Assembly (NCBI GenBank): GCA_963678705.1
Contig: OY783220.1
Span: forward strand, 5,415,001-5,479,000
Source: Panorpa germanica
Taxonomy: Eukaryota > Arthropoda > Insecta > Mecoptera > Panorpidae
DNA: 64,000 bases
Direction of reading: 5' to 3'
A program made the position numbers and the translations under genes. This document shows, piece by piece, positions 23,064-35,460 of the stretch; position 1 is the stretch's first letter, and every line of letters starts with the position of its first letter. The notes beneath the pieces are model-generated. The model had not been told where the DNA came from. It saw nothing but the letters and a program-made list of their open reading frames with translations, and made no database searches.

Positions 23064-23929
23064 TTTTATAAGTTATTTAATAAAACATAACTATAATGTA
23101 CAAATAGATAAGAAACATTGAATAAATATCATACGATTTATTGAAGTCTAGAAAATTGCAAGTAAACCGATATATGCGTGATCAATTCTCAACATCTTAC
23201 TCTTACAATTTAAAGCCAACTGATAAACGATATAATCATTACAACTTCATACCCTCCCATATCTCTTGAGGCTTTCCTCAAACCGCTTCCTGGAGTTGGT
23301 GTGTTTCTATTCCTATAACCCACGATATCTAAACCCACATTTCTTAAAGAAAAGACTCACCCTTATCTAGTTTAAGGGAAAACAACTATATACTAAGAGA
23401 TAGACCAAGTATAAGTGACGCATCCAAAGAGACCTAACCAACCATCCTGAGTTTTAACCAAAAACACAAAACCAGCAAAGCCAAAGTACGAATATAGTCG
23501 TAGCAAGATACCAAGGATTCAGGATACCAGAACGATAGTACACCATGGAATGAAATAAGGACCTTTATGGAAGTGTGATATGAGAAAACTCGTCTAGAAT
23601 TTAATCTAAATGCATCAGAACCCTGTCCCAGTCCCTGTCCCTTTAGATTCCTCTACAGTTCTACACTGTTACTAGGAATTACTACTGTACTGTGTTATAA
23701 GCTGGAGAAGTATGTGAGATGTACAAGTCATTCTAATCTATAGAGCAGGTCTCGGCAAATTATTTATGAAAGGGTCAGATCATAGAATGTTTAGGATAGG
23801 CGCACAGTGGTTTAAAACACGAATCTAACTGTATCTCTTTGCATGCAAAGTATAATGAAAGTTTTTGATGCGCGAATTGTTTCATGCGACACAGGTTGCC
23901 GCAACAAATGGAGTCAGTGGCAAAATACA

Positions 23930-24175
23930 CACGACATGAGCAGGAAATGCTAATTTAAGAACATCACATAAGAGAATTATTGAAAGATGGCAGAGAAGAA
24001 AGGAAATAGACGACAGAGGTATATAAATGAAGGAACGAGAGCGAGAAAAACACGAGTAGAGGATATAAAGAGTGGACAAGATGAAAAGAAGGAAGAGGAG
24101 TCATTAATTTTAGCTTTAAATGTAAAAGAAGTGCAAATATGGATCAGAATAATTTTAAATTTATTATAGGAGAAA
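23930..24175 (+). mobile_element. possible plus-strand LINE-A-like tail
   Basis: The purine-rich plus strand contains frames reading RELLKDGREERK-like and then Arg/Lys/Glu-rich sequence (RARKTRVEDIKSGQDEKKEE). This resembles the LINE-A tail QLLKxGxEGKRW...RNEER. The similarity rests on composition and one short motif. If real, it is the only plus-strand LINE-A piece here. Confidence 0.25.
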
Positions 24176-25084
24176 ATAAAAGGTAATTTAGACGATTTAA
24201 TATAGAGGAAAATTGCACAAGGTATTAAATAAATAAATACATAGAGTATTAACCCGCGAGCCGTAGTTTGCCGAAGAAGAGAACATTGAAATACGAGTAT
24301 AACTAGATTGTGGTGTAGAGAGTTATGTATTTTAGATAAAATTATATAAAGTTTTATCAGAACACTAAATTGTTTGTATCAATTTTAAACGAAAGTAACT
24401 TACTTCAGTTAAAGTTTTGTATTTCATTTTGTATTTTGAAATCTAATTATAATTATGTGTATGTATATACGCACACACATACAGTTAAATAATGTATCCA
24501 AGATGTTACTATAATGATCATCACAAGATGCGGTTGTAAGAAGAGATTGAGGTAAACGTGTTGCAAATAAGTTTTGCAGTTTTGTTGCAAAAGATAATTG
24601 TCTTTTGTAACTAAAGTTTATACATGGTAAAGTGGTTTTTGATTAAGAGAATAATAAAGTTTTGTTTTATTAGTATTAGACTCACGCGAGTTGATTTAGT
24701 TTTACTAATTTATGTGTCACTTGCATTATGTGCAACGAAATACATATTAGTAGAATAAGATGAAAAGTACATACATATGATTAAGTTGATAGGAAAGTAA
24801 TTTCGGTTTTCACATGTGAATAGTACTCGGGAAAATCGACTATCGAACCGTGCATTTTGGCTGCGAAAGAATTTCCTTTTTCAACTTGTAAAGGAGTCAT
24901 AACATGAATTTAAGTGATTGAATTTTTCAATCTTGGTACTAAGGTTGTAAATATTTTTGTATATATGTCTGGATTTACTATTCACAAGCCAGTAGTCCAA
25001 TGACACAAAATGCATTTAATGTCATTAGGTTGATAGCATGTAAATTCTTATGTGTAATTAAAAAAAAATCATAATATTATAAAA

Positions 25085-25470
25085 TAGCAATTTATACACT
25101 ATAACGGCGGCCTATTTCTGATGGTAAGTCATACTTTTTTTACATCACGATGTGTGAAAATGGACTAAAAGTAAAAATTTTAGAAAAAAATAATAATTTA
25201 GATTGATTTTGTGTAAAAACTACAGGCATTTTAGGATTTTTAATTGTTGTGGTGGATAGTATTGCTACTTCGTCGTTGCCAATACAAAGAGAAATAAGAA
25301 ATATTTGAAAAATTTTGGTCAGGGTAGTTAAGAATATCTTAAGGGGTGTCAATTTTTGAAAGATTTGAATTTTGTTTTGTAATTTCAAAACAAAAATGAG
25401 ATACATTCTTTTTTCTCGAGTAGTCATGACCAGGTCGACCGCTTATCTTTGAATTTTGGGACACGTTGTA
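25085..25470 (-). repeat. ACAGGGTGTCCC-type repeat, inverted copy
   Basis: Its outer end at 25451-25470 reads, on the minus strand, TACAACGTGTCCCAAAATTC. That is 17 of 20 identical to the end at 22361. The interior is rich in A/T runs, and the minus frame 25427-25140 has the same Phe/Leu/Lys style as the block at 430-960. It is noncoding in my view. Confidence 0.5.
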
Positions 25471-25556
25471 TATGTTCTACACCGCTGCCTAATAAGTTTA
25501 CGATTACGTATTTACATAATCAATACTACTAAAACCTAAAAGTATAACTCTTAGAA

Positions 25557-25905
25557 TCAAACCCGAAGTAAAAGCAGTATAATTATCGGAAACTGGCTGA
25601 AATAAATAAGTAAATATAACTTAACCATATAAGTTAAAGCGGAAAACAACACGTAGACGTTATTTGCAATAAATCTGGACACTGCCCCCTTAAATGCAAT
25701 AAATATTTTTTCTTTATAAAATATATCTGTTATACCCTGTAGCCAAAAATGATTTAAGTTTTTTTGATAACTTCCACAAGAGTTTTGTGGGGATAAAATT
25801 TCTCCCATAAATTAAATAATAAAATTTGATAACCAAAAAGTAATTTTTTAAATTTATTTCAACACATATAATATCGTTAATCCACAAAAAGTTTTTTTTA
25901 TTCAT
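25557..25905 (-). repeat. A/T-run repeat-like block
   Basis: Two overlapping minus frames (25808-25557 and 25905-25714) in low-complexity sequence include a TACCCTGTA motif at 25733-25741, like the termini of the neighbouring repeats. It probably belongs to the same class. No protein family is recognised. Confidence 0.25.
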
Positions 25906-26006
25906 TTTTTATATTCAACAGCAAAATAAAATAAAAAACCAGAAACTTACACACAAAAAAAGTTCCTAATGTATCTCAAATGTGATTCAATGAACTTTGC
26001 AAAACA

Positions 26007-26245
26007 TGGCGATAGCGATTGCGCTGGCGATGGCGATGACGATGTAAATTGAATTTTGGTTTTATTTTGTTGTGGACAAAACAAGTACACGATGTCTGCA
26101 CACATGTGGAGTGTACAGAGTTGGGAGAAGGGGATTGTATTTGTGAGTTCAAAGCAAGATGTATGAGGAAGACAGAGTCTAAACTTAACTGCGGTAAAGA
26201 ATGTGGCGGCATATCTGAGCTATGTCGTGTGCCACAAACCTGCAG
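26007..26245 (+). other. unassigned cysteine-rich frame ending at a donor-like site
   Basis: Within the plus frame starting near 26049, residues include VCTHVECTELGEGDCICEFK, then RCMRKTESKLNCGKECGG and LCRVPQTCR: ten cysteines in about 50 residues. The run ends at CTGCAG-GTACTT, a good splice-donor match (exon end 26245). Just upstream (26008-26044) is a GCGATG hexamer-like tract that reads MAIAIALAMAMTM before a stop in another frame. No family is recognised. It may be an exon of a secreted or extracellular-domain protein, or chance. A repeat tail begins at about 26340. Confidence 0.2.
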
Positions 26246-26339
26246 GTACTTTATTATAGTACGAGTATTTACTGCAATTACATGTGCCCGACATATTTCA
26301 ACGCATACACAAAAGACTGAATTGCTATTTAATATAATC

Positions 26340-26445
26340 AATTTTAGAATAGATCATTCTTGTAGTCGGGATATAAAGTATAAGAAAAAGCAGATAATTA
26401 TTAGGGGCGATAAAAGCTCGAGAAATTATAATTATAAAAATAGTC
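26340..26445 (+). repeat. dispersed repeat tail (AGGGGCGATAAAAG family), copy 1
   Basis: The words GAATAGATC, ATATAAAGTATAAGAAAAAG, CAGATAATTATTAGGGGCGAT and GAGAAA recur in the same order at 33058-33160, where they end in a 20-base A run. This is probably the 3' end of a retroposon. The class is unknown. Confidence 0.6.
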
Positions 26446-26463
26446 AATTTTAGAAGTTAAACT

Positions 26464-26700
26464 TTTTTTTTAAGTATATTTATTTGAGTGCATCAACTTT
26501 CGATGGTTATTACCACTTAAAACAATATATACATTTTCAAATATTTACAACTTATAGACACAAGTATGGATACTTAAAATAAAGAGAATAAATTAGTTTT
26601 ATTGATAAAGTCAATCAGGTTTTTCAGACTTTCCCTGATATCAAATATCTGTCTACCTTTTTAACTACAGATTATTGTAAATCTCGAAGGTACTTTAATT
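26464..26700 (-). mobile_element. LINE-C 3' end, third minus copy
   Basis: A T run (26464-26473) opens it as the reversed poly(A). The complement of the LINE-C UTR (GTGCATCAACTTTCGATGGT), AAATAAAGAG and TCATTGATAAAG-like words follow, and the complement of the coding remnant around 26600-26660. Confidence 0.68.
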
Positions 26701-26737
26701 CATCAGAAAATTATTTCCTTACTATTTTATCATCGGG

Positions 26738-27150
26738 TCAATCATTAAATACGTCACACGCAAAGTAGGAGAGGCTCCCAAAGTGTGACATGACGTTACA
26801 AGCTCAGAGTAGAAGAGTTATAATGTCACATCCCAGTAAACATTTTGGACTTACTTTGCAATCATATTGAATCGTAATCAATCTATGAAATGTCTATTTT
26901 ATTGGCTACAAATAGCGAAACCACTCTACCTGTCGAAATACAAATGAAGATATAGTTGATGAAAACTATAATTAAAGTGCAAGAGTCATAACAAAACAGA
27001 ACATTTCACCAAATTGTTTACTGGGATCTAATCTCAAGTTCGACTTTCTAAAAACAGGACCAAAAACTAAACTAAAAGAATTTTTGTTTTCAATTTGTGA
27101 CGTCACAAACATTTAGAGAAATTTGCGTCCACAATGTGTAACGAGACGTG
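26738..27150. repeat. ACGTCA-rich repeat split by a MITE
   Basis: The left part (26738-26830) contains ACGTCACACGCAAAGTAGG and CAAAGTGTGACATGACGTTAC. The right part (27027-27150) contains TTTGTGACGTCACAAACATT. Both resemble, in order, the repeat at 32371-32580. The MITE at 26831-27026 lies between them, so the MITE inserted later. Confidence 0.5.
26831..27026 (-). mobile_element. CAGTAAACA MITE, copy 3, nested and inverted
   Basis: Its ends are TCCCAGTAAACATTTTGGA and CCAAATTGTTTACTGGGA. The interior is the reverse complement of the other copies (TTGCAATCATATTGA..., GGCTACAAATAGCGAAACCAC). It is about 196 bp, shorter than the others. It has the best-preserved termini of the family together with copy 5. 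Confidence 0.82.
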
Positions 27151-27689
27151 ACAATGTGTTAATGTATTCTTTCCCTCTCCTGTGTGATGCCTTGTCGAAC
27201 CTTGTGGAAATATGACGATTTATTTATATTATAAGAAAGAAGTAAATTTATTTATTAAGTACGATATTATGTATATTAAATACCAATGGGTATTTTACTT
27301 TGAAGACTGTATTTAGACGGAGTGAGTATTGGAGACATTTCTAATCAGAATTCGACACGTGAATCAAATCGTGAAAAAACAAAATCGACACGTGAAAAAA
27401 ATCTAAAGAAAACGTGCGGTATCCTAATGCCGCGTATGTATTGTGGAATAGGAATACAGATATTCATATAGCTCGGAGCTCGAACTGCATATAGCGTAAT
27501 GTGTTTGTTTAGACCTTTAGATGGTGCGTTATATCACGTGTGCTCTACATAAAACAAATAAACAAAACACTTAAGTTCTAAAATAACAGAAAAATATATA
27601 TATTTGATAAAATAAATCTGATTATTTGGTATAGTAGCAAAAGGCCTTGAGTGTCATGTTTTATCTATTGGTTTGCTAGTGTTATTGCT

Positions 27690-28031
27690 TGTTTGCGTTT
27701 GTGAGAACCGGGTAAAAATAACCAAGCGACACACCGCGCCGCGCCCGACGTGATGGCAACACTGGTTACAGCTATTTTGTCGTAAACCTGCAAGTAACTG
27801 TCAGATCACGCGCAGACAATTCGAGTTATACTCGTATACGAGTTAATTGCACGACGGTTATAAAGATTAGACAAAAACAAGATACTGTTTACATTACAAT
27901 TGCCGATGACGATGTCGATGCCGTGTCGTGTCGTGGAGGAAACTGAACCTAGGACTGACAATACGAAATATAATAAAAGTGATGGGAAAATAAGATACGT
28001 ACATCGAAATTCAGGGAGGATCAGAAACTAA
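27690..28031 (+). other. CpG-rich patch with 41-codon frame; possible promoter/first exon
   Basis: CACCGCGCCGCGCCCGACG at 27732-27750 and a further CpG-bearing stretch stand out from the AT-rich surroundings. Downstream, the ATG at 27906 opens a 41-residue frame (MTMSMPCRVVEETEPRTDN..., stop 28029-28031). A TCAGATC start-site-like word lies at about 27800. No family or splice pair was recognised. The patch could equally be old repeat sequence. Confidence 0.18.
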
Positions 28032-31000
28032 GTACTAGTATTTAAAGATTTTACCTAAATGCGCGGAGACTGGGGAGCACTGAACGGGAATATGTTCCAA
28101 TAAAATGCGTATTATGTGGGCTTATCGTGTGTAAAACGAACTCCCCCCGCTCTAGCCGCTCAGGAGAAATAATATTAAATTTTATTACGCTGGCAATTTA
28201 TATGTTATTAGTTGGGAAGTGTGTTAGACTACTGCTTTATCAAATTACCGCCATTTTGTAACTAAAACTGCTCCTCTTTTATTCCTGATTTGGCAATACC
28301 CAGAGCTTCAATTTGGAATTTAGTAGAGAAGTAACAAAACGAATTAGCATCGTAGTCGATTTGTTTTACATCGTAGTAAACAGGGCCCCGTTAATTCTAT
28401 ATAGAAGTCTATAAGGAAGGTCGTCTACTTTTTTACCATTGCTCTCATCACCAACATGTACGATTGATTAAAGAGTACAACATTTTAGAAAATAAATACT
28501 TCTTACAACAATTTTGAATTTTCTTTAAGAAGAACAAAATATATAGTAAGTAAGTTTTATTATCGATTGGAAAATAATAAAAAAAAGTTCTTACAGCATG
28601 ACCATGCACGTAAAGCACGTTCAAAAAACTGAAAGCGTCGATAAAATGTGATTGAGGGAATGGAAAGCAGCTATCAAGATCTCCAAACCCTCAACGACGA
28701 AGACGACGAAACGAAAACCTCGGGTGGGATAGGGCTTCGGACAACGAGATAACAGGTCGGAAGTTATCGATACCGGAAACCGGACGATCGTGTAGTGAAT
28801 GTTAAGGAAGCACAAACCTCCTGCCGATAATATATAGAAACATCAACGAGTTTCACATGATCCTTTTGGATCATTCACTAGTTCGATTACTTATATATTT
28901 TGGGAATAATGGAATGTTAATGATTATATTTCATCTATTGTTATATTGAACACTATGATCTTGTGAACTCATTTTATAAAGTCGAGTTTTAACATTTTTT
29001 ATTGAAATAATTGCTGCTTAATTTTTAGTCTTTGTATTTAGTGACGTTACGCTGTTAGTATTATTTAAAAAATATTCGATTTCATTTATATTTATTCATC
29101 ACTTTCATAATATCAAAACTGTATGTGCTGCACGAGCCGGCTGTAATTAGTAACTGAAGTTTGATTAACGCTTTAGTATGCATCTCTTTTCCACTTTGTT
29201 GAATAAAAGGATGAAATTTCATAGAAGAGAAGGGGAAAATTTAATTAGTAATAACGATACATGATAGGAACGTTACAAAAGATAACTCTTCACCAAATTA
29301 TGATCTATGGTTTAAAATCTTTTCTTTTACCCCTTCCAACGTTTTATTTTCGATTTCTTCAATTGGATTTCGTGTAGCCATCTTCAATTGGTCAAATGAG
29401 CAAAGATTATCTTCAAACACGATTGATTTCGAGAAACTTCTAAAGAATAATGTCACACATCTGTCCGGTACTTACAAATAAACCCCCAAAAAGTATGATT
29501 AGATCCATTTACGATTAGATAAACAAGATTTCTTGCGGGATGTAAAGAAGGCGCGAGCATTGTCCCCTAGAACGATGAAGACATCATTGATTTTGAGTGA
29601 AGAAGTTAAATAACAGGTAATTGCAGGTAAGTTGGAAGATAATTGTGACCATATGCTATTAGTCTTGGCTGGTCGTATTTTGACAATCGTCAAAATACCT
29701 CATTTCATTCATCAATGATGCCACGCGTAAAATATGGTTCCAATAGATAAGGTAAATAAATAAAGAGAGGACAAAGGAACAAAGGTTACATTGTAAACAT
29801 TCAATAGGTGTGATTCATGCTTAAAAATAGGTAAATTTTGTATCCTCTTCGCTCTTATATACATTATAGTAAAATGAGTGAGACAGCGCTTATCCATTGT
29901 ACATAAAAAATACATAAATAATACATAATATACTAAACTAGTATACGAATATACTTTAATCATATATTTCAGTAAATACTTATAAATAATGAGGATATTA
30001 TTGAAAAATTTGATCAATATATTATTATAGCATAATAAATAATCTTTAGACTCTAGCTAATTCATTCCCCTATATTTCAGTTTTCATCCCCATCTTCAAC
30101 CAACCCCCTTTGCCCAATACGAATTAATATCAGGAGCAACCCTTAAGTTATGTTCGGTATAAATCAACCGCAAATTCAGATATGAAATTAAATTGAAGGG
30201 ACCTCTCAATTTGTATTCGTGCCCCCCATATTCACCCCTCCTAAAGTTCCAGTAGTATGTTTGTGTTCAGCATTAATCAAATTTATGGAATAATGTACTT
30301 TGAAAGACATTCATAAATATTTCTTTCTATAACAATATTAAAATGATGTTCAGCTCTCGCAGCGTTTCGTTTTGAATACGAATAACTCTGCTATATGAAT
30401 GTGTGTTATGTGTTATTTTAAATGTACTGTAATAAAGTGTGTGCTAGGGCTGGAAAAGCACAATTTTATGATTAGAATAATTCTCAGACATGGAATCTCT
30501 CAGTTAATTTTTATGTATACTTTTCTCAAGAACCATTTTTTTAATTAATGATAATGACTGGATAAACAAGAAACGGAGTACGAGTTATATACTACACTGT
30601 GTACAGTAAATCATGGTTGAATTTCCTCCACTCCTAGAGGTGTACGATGCCAGTCTTTATAGACCCTAAACTCGCTAAGTTTACGCATAAACTGCATATG
30701 TATGAGGAATCATAATGAACTTAAGTATGTAGCTTGGGTAGAAACATCCCTAACTAACATGGATCACTGAAGTGTGTTCGTCCGGAAGAGAAATATAGTA
30801 CGTAGTGAACAGAACATTGCTCATCGATGGCACGAGAAGTGCAATGTCAGCGGAAATATTGTGTCAGAAACTTTCTGCGCACAACTGAGTTTATGTGTTG
30901 CCGAGACTTAACTCAAGACCTCTCCTATGCAGTTTTTGGTATACATACTATATTTGCATTCACTATGAGCTGTTACTTTTACATCAAAATATCATGAACA

Positions 31001-32370
31001 CCGGCTAGGGCATTTTAATTTTCATATAAATGATAATTTTTAAGTGTAAGAAAAAGTGTTGTGTATAAGACTAAATAGGCGTGACTAATATGTGTAATTT
31101 GAAGGATAAAAACTGTTTGTCTTTAAAAACGTAATTAAGATTTCCAATTCATGCATTAATTATACATATACATATAAATAAAAGCTTTAGTATAGTTTAA
31201 ATTACGAGAGTTCGGCGGCGCCTCATACTTAAAAAAAGCATTGACTCACTTATTTTTCAATAATGTATATAGAAACGAATAAGATAAAATTCATTATCGT
31301 ATTATATATTTATACCGCTCTTATAACCTCTTTTAAGTATAAGTCCTGCTTCCACAGCTAGATACTAAAATGTATTAAGCAATTTGTGTGTTCAGAATCA
31401 TGAATTTCAGAAAAGAAAATACGAGCTATTGATAAACATTAAAGTGGAAGCCTGCTATCATTAGAAAAAGTGCTAATGCGAAACAACGTCAATACACCCC
31501 AATGACAATATTCGTGCATGTTCGGCAGTCGCATGTAGTTTGTTCTATTTTTTTATAAAAATAGTTAATGAAATATACTTTTTAATTTTAACTTATCAAA
31601 TTATAATATTACTATCTTCTCTGTAAGAAATTTCTGCTTATATTATACATATTATCATCTTAGTTTAACAACAACTATAGAATTATCATGTAATCGCTTC
31701 TTAACTTATACCTCAACCTTTACTTGTAACTTTAAAGTTAATAATACAATGTAACAGCGTGGCTGAACCCTTGTATTTGTAATACTAATTCAACAAAGTG
31801 TGCAGTTCATTGTCTGTGTGTGTGTGTGTAGATGTGTGTATCAGTAAGGAGGTGTGCAACGTTTTACATCTGTATTCAGACAGGTGTGAACATAAACATG
31901 AAAAGCCAAGCCAAGACTATATGGGTAAAGAGATAAACGTCAAAATAAGAGTAGGATAGATATATTGATAGATATAATAGTGTGACAAAGACAGATATAA
32001 ACAAGCAATGATGCTCTATCAGGGACATGAGGAAGTTTGATCGGAAATTACTTTAAATCTATAATATGAGTAGGTGCGCCATGTCTGTGTCCTGTACTTC
32101 GTTTGCCTTGTGACGTGGCATAGCGTGTGGTGGTAAAGTTCAAGCAATTTGAATCAGCTCTTGCTTTTAGGGTGCTTTTAACACAGAACAGGGTGGTTCT
32201 GTAATTATAAAGGTGGCAATTATTTAGTTAGAAGACAATGACTGATAAATGGTTTTTTGGAACTAAATGTTTATATGCTTTTAATATTTGAATTTATTCA
32301 CAAACAAAGTATACATAGAATTTCTTTACTCTATATTTAAATGTAGATTTAACTAATGAATTAATAAATG
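28032..32370. other. no recognisable feature
   Basis: This is a long AT-rich stretch. Minus frames 28621-28815, 29499-29693 and 29712-30017 show no domain. A (GT)n run lies at 31814-31829 and a 7-bp-stem hairpin around 28858-28875. A slightly GC-richer patch at 28640-28840 has no identified content. Confidence 0.5.
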
Positions 32371-32580
32371 AAATTACGTCATACGCAAATGAGGAGTGGA
32401 GGCCACAAAGTGTAAGAAGATAGAGAAGAGTTTAAGAATGTGTGGCATGACGTGACAAGCCGGATGAAATAGTTAAAAATCCAAGACATTTGTGTGACGT
32501 ACTTTATAGAGAAACACTTGCGGCATAAAAGGAACTACACAAAGTGTGCCGTCGCATAAAGACGCTCTCCTCATATAATC
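32371..32580. repeat. ACGTCA-rich repeat, unsplit copy
   Basis: It contains ACGTCATACGCAAATGAGGA, GCCACAAAGTGTAAG, GCATGACGTGACAAGCCGG and ACACAAAGTGTGCCGTCGC. The order of words follows the split copy at 26738-27150. The CACAAAGTGT motif appears near both ends, suggesting a DNA element, but terminal repeats are not clear. Confidence 0.45.
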
Positions 32581-32934
32581 GTCAGACGTTCTGCTGATCT
32601 ACGTGACCTTAAAAGGAGGTGAAAAAAGTCAATTTTCTAATAGATACCCGCTAAACATATACATATATTTATGGTACACTTTACATAACAAAAGTTACCT
32701 ACCGTGCTCTTATTGTACAACGTAACCTATTTTATTCTCTTCGAAAAATAAATCTACCCTATTGCGCATTAGCTGACTGATAAGACTTCTTAAGCACATC
32801 TTATTACGGATTATAAAAGTTTAAGAAGTCGTTTTGAAGTATGAAATGTATTGTTTGCTTAAATAAAATATTACATGAATGTAAGGTAACTAGCAAGAAA
32901 CAAAATCATTCCAAACTCTAAATGAGAATGTGGT

Positions 32935-33181
32935 GAAGAAGAGGCAGACCCTGACCACAAGAAATGGACTCCAACGGGCGGTGCTACAGACTTCGCAGAC
33001 GCTTCCTGTTAACACCGCCTTTTTGATTGAGAAACCGAAATTTATAACAGCAGTAGCCATGAATAGATCTGTTGTCTGTATATAACGTATAAGAAGAAGC
33101 AGAACAATATTAGGGGCGATAAAAGGCTACGCGCCTAGAAAGCCCGAGAAACTATATTTAAAAAAAAAAAAAAAAAAAAAG
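32935..33181 (+). mobile_element. retroposon 3' end with 20-base poly(A)
   Basis: It begins near a GAATGTGGTGAAGAAGAGGC segment that reads ECGEEEADPDHKKW, vaguely like a LINE C-terminal knuckle. After a stop-rich stretch it carries the AGGGGCGATAAAAG tail shared with 26340-26445. It ends in 20 As at 33161-33180. The polymerase assignment is weak, but the retroposed nature is well supported by the tail. Confidence 0.5.
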
Positions 33182-33769
33182 TAAGGTAACATTATTGATT
33201 TGTGTTTTACCGGTATCTTTTTTTTCTTTTTAAGTAAGCATGAGTTACCAGTGATCTCTTGTAAATTGAACTATACCATAAATACCACATTTATGAAAGC
33301 AATTCCATATTCGTTAGCAACGGATATATCATAATTAAATTACTGTCGAAGGAGTTAATATCATTGTATAAATTATAGCGATTGCAAAAAATATGAGATG
33401 TATGTATACATCTTAGAATTTGTACATGTTTTGTAAAAACAAGTATGCAACAAAATAATAAAGGTAATAAAATAATTTAGAACATTCCTTTTACCTAATT
33501 GAGAACAAAAATAGGTAAATACTTAAACTATTTAAGAAAAGTATGGCAAAGGATGATTCTTGAATATTCTGAAAGTTTTTATCAACTTTCAAGCACAGTT
33601 CTCCACAACAATGTTATGGATCTTGTTATAATAAATGCAATTCGATTAACCTTAGGTTCTATTTAATCCAAAAAATACAGTTTTGTATATTTTTATTCTT
33701 ATGTGTATTTAATTTGAAATACAAATTTAGAATATAAATTATGAAAAAAATTAATATTGATATTATAGC

Positions 33770-34010
33770 CCGGTCAAGATAGACATTTGAAATAACCAAA
33801 ATTCCCGGAGAGCCAAATATTGGTAGAGAGCTGGGGTTTATCATAACAAATAAAGTTTTAAAAATTAACTTTTAACTTTTGAAGCACACATAGAATCGAT
33901 GGGGATTTTTAAAACTTTATTTGTAATGATAAACCCTAGCTCTCCACCAATATTTGGCTCTCCGGGAATTTTTGTTATTTGACCACTATTTTTATGTTTA
34001 AATTGACCGG
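33770..34010. mobile_element. fold-back element with long imperfect inverted repeats
   Basis: The outer ends are CCGGTCAA (33770-33777) and TTGACCGG (34003-34010). A long inner pair, about 73 bp per arm, runs from 33793 to 33865 and 33905 to 33979, e.g. ATTCCCGGAGAGCCAAATAT against ATATTTGGCTCTCCGGGAAT. Only about 40 bp separate the arms. The left arm has a ~10-bp gap near its outer end. It is noncoding: the minus frame 33659-33844 merely crosses it. Flanking ATTAT words could be a target duplication but this is uncertain. Confidence 0.75.
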
Positions 34011-35460
34011 ATTATTATGTTATTTGAGTTAAAACGTAGGAAAGGAATTTATTGTTCAAAGTCCACCCATATATATCCATACAACGAAATCATACAACAG
34101 TAAAATATTGGAAATACCTAACAATAATTGTTCTAGCTATTACTGAGATTACTTATATATTTGTTTAGCGCTTTACATATATCCAACGATACTAGCTGGA
34201 ATAAGTTCAGTTTCGTTTATTTGTATTAACATATAAGCACATTTAGATTAAACTTTTGTCAAGCTTGGTTGCCAAACTTGCGCAGTTCTTAGATGCAAGC
34301 TTTGTGTCGCACGATTTTCAACAAGTTTGTTACGACACAAAGTATAGTCAAGTTTTGGTTATTACGTGAATTACTTACATGTATACTTGCACAACAATAC
34401 TACAGTGCTATCCAGAGGAGAATTAACTATATGCGCCACAAGGGCTGCAACCGAAGTGCCTCAACTTGGTAGTGTGCCTTAAGAACAGTAATCTAAAAAT
34501 TAAATACCGAATGAAACCGAAGACGAGTGCTTATTAATTCACTTTGGGCAGCACAACAAATCGGCTCGTACTATGTCAATGTCACTCCGACTGACCCCGA
34601 GTAAGAAGAATTACTTCGACTAATTTTGAATTGTATCTATTTTGTAAAGTAATTGACTTGTATTTAGTAATATTATTTATACATGAAGGCCTGTCTAAAG
34701 AATTATATGTTAATGACCAGAAAAGCATCGTAGTACCCACTGTTCAGGAAGTTACATTGTCTAAATCCGACCCTGTTCACTTTATCAACATATTGAAATA
34801 ATAGCACAAGATATGGTATGGTGTTTGCTTAACGGAAGTTACCAAGACTTTTGCTGCAAGATTACTTAATCTGCATTTCTAATGTGGATCACGGAATGGT
34901 AAAGGATCAAGAAATTCTAGAACACTCTGTAACACCAAACGTAGGAACTTTATTGAACTAAATTACATGATAATATTACACACATTGAATGTTGAATATT
35001 GGGTAAGCGAGGATGGGAGAGGAAGATCGAATAACCGAAATACCTTATGGAAACGACGTAACGATAGCATTCGATCCCTTTAACTTAAAGGTATGTATAC
35101 TAATGAAGATTGAATACCTTCCATAAGAGGTTGGTATATTAATAATATAAAAATATACTTAGTCATATATTTTTGAATAAAAGAGCATCAAATAATCTTA
35201 ATAAAAAAAATTCAGGATATTAAATTTATAAAAATGTTCTATTGAAGATTAAAAAGAATGTTTGAGTGGATTGCAATAACATGGCGGATGAAATTACATG
35301 TTAGGATTACTATATGGTTAGAATAGTAATATTATTATAGAAAATATTTACTAGGCAGCGTTGTGATCTCCATAAAAATGCATTGAAAAGCTAGAAATAT
35401 TAAATTGATGAGTTTAAGGTGGTTGTCATGTTATAAGTTTATTTTTCATATGTTGTAACC
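34011..35460. other. no recognisable feature; one short hairpin
   Basis: AT-rich. A 10-bp stem, CTTTGTGTCG (34300-34309) with CGACACAAAG (34333-34342), has a 23-base loop. Nothing else was recognised. Confidence 0.45.

Noticed and set aside
34300-34342. 10-bp-stem hairpin considered as a microRNA precursor
   Set aside because: The stem is too short, and no conserved mature sequence was recognised.
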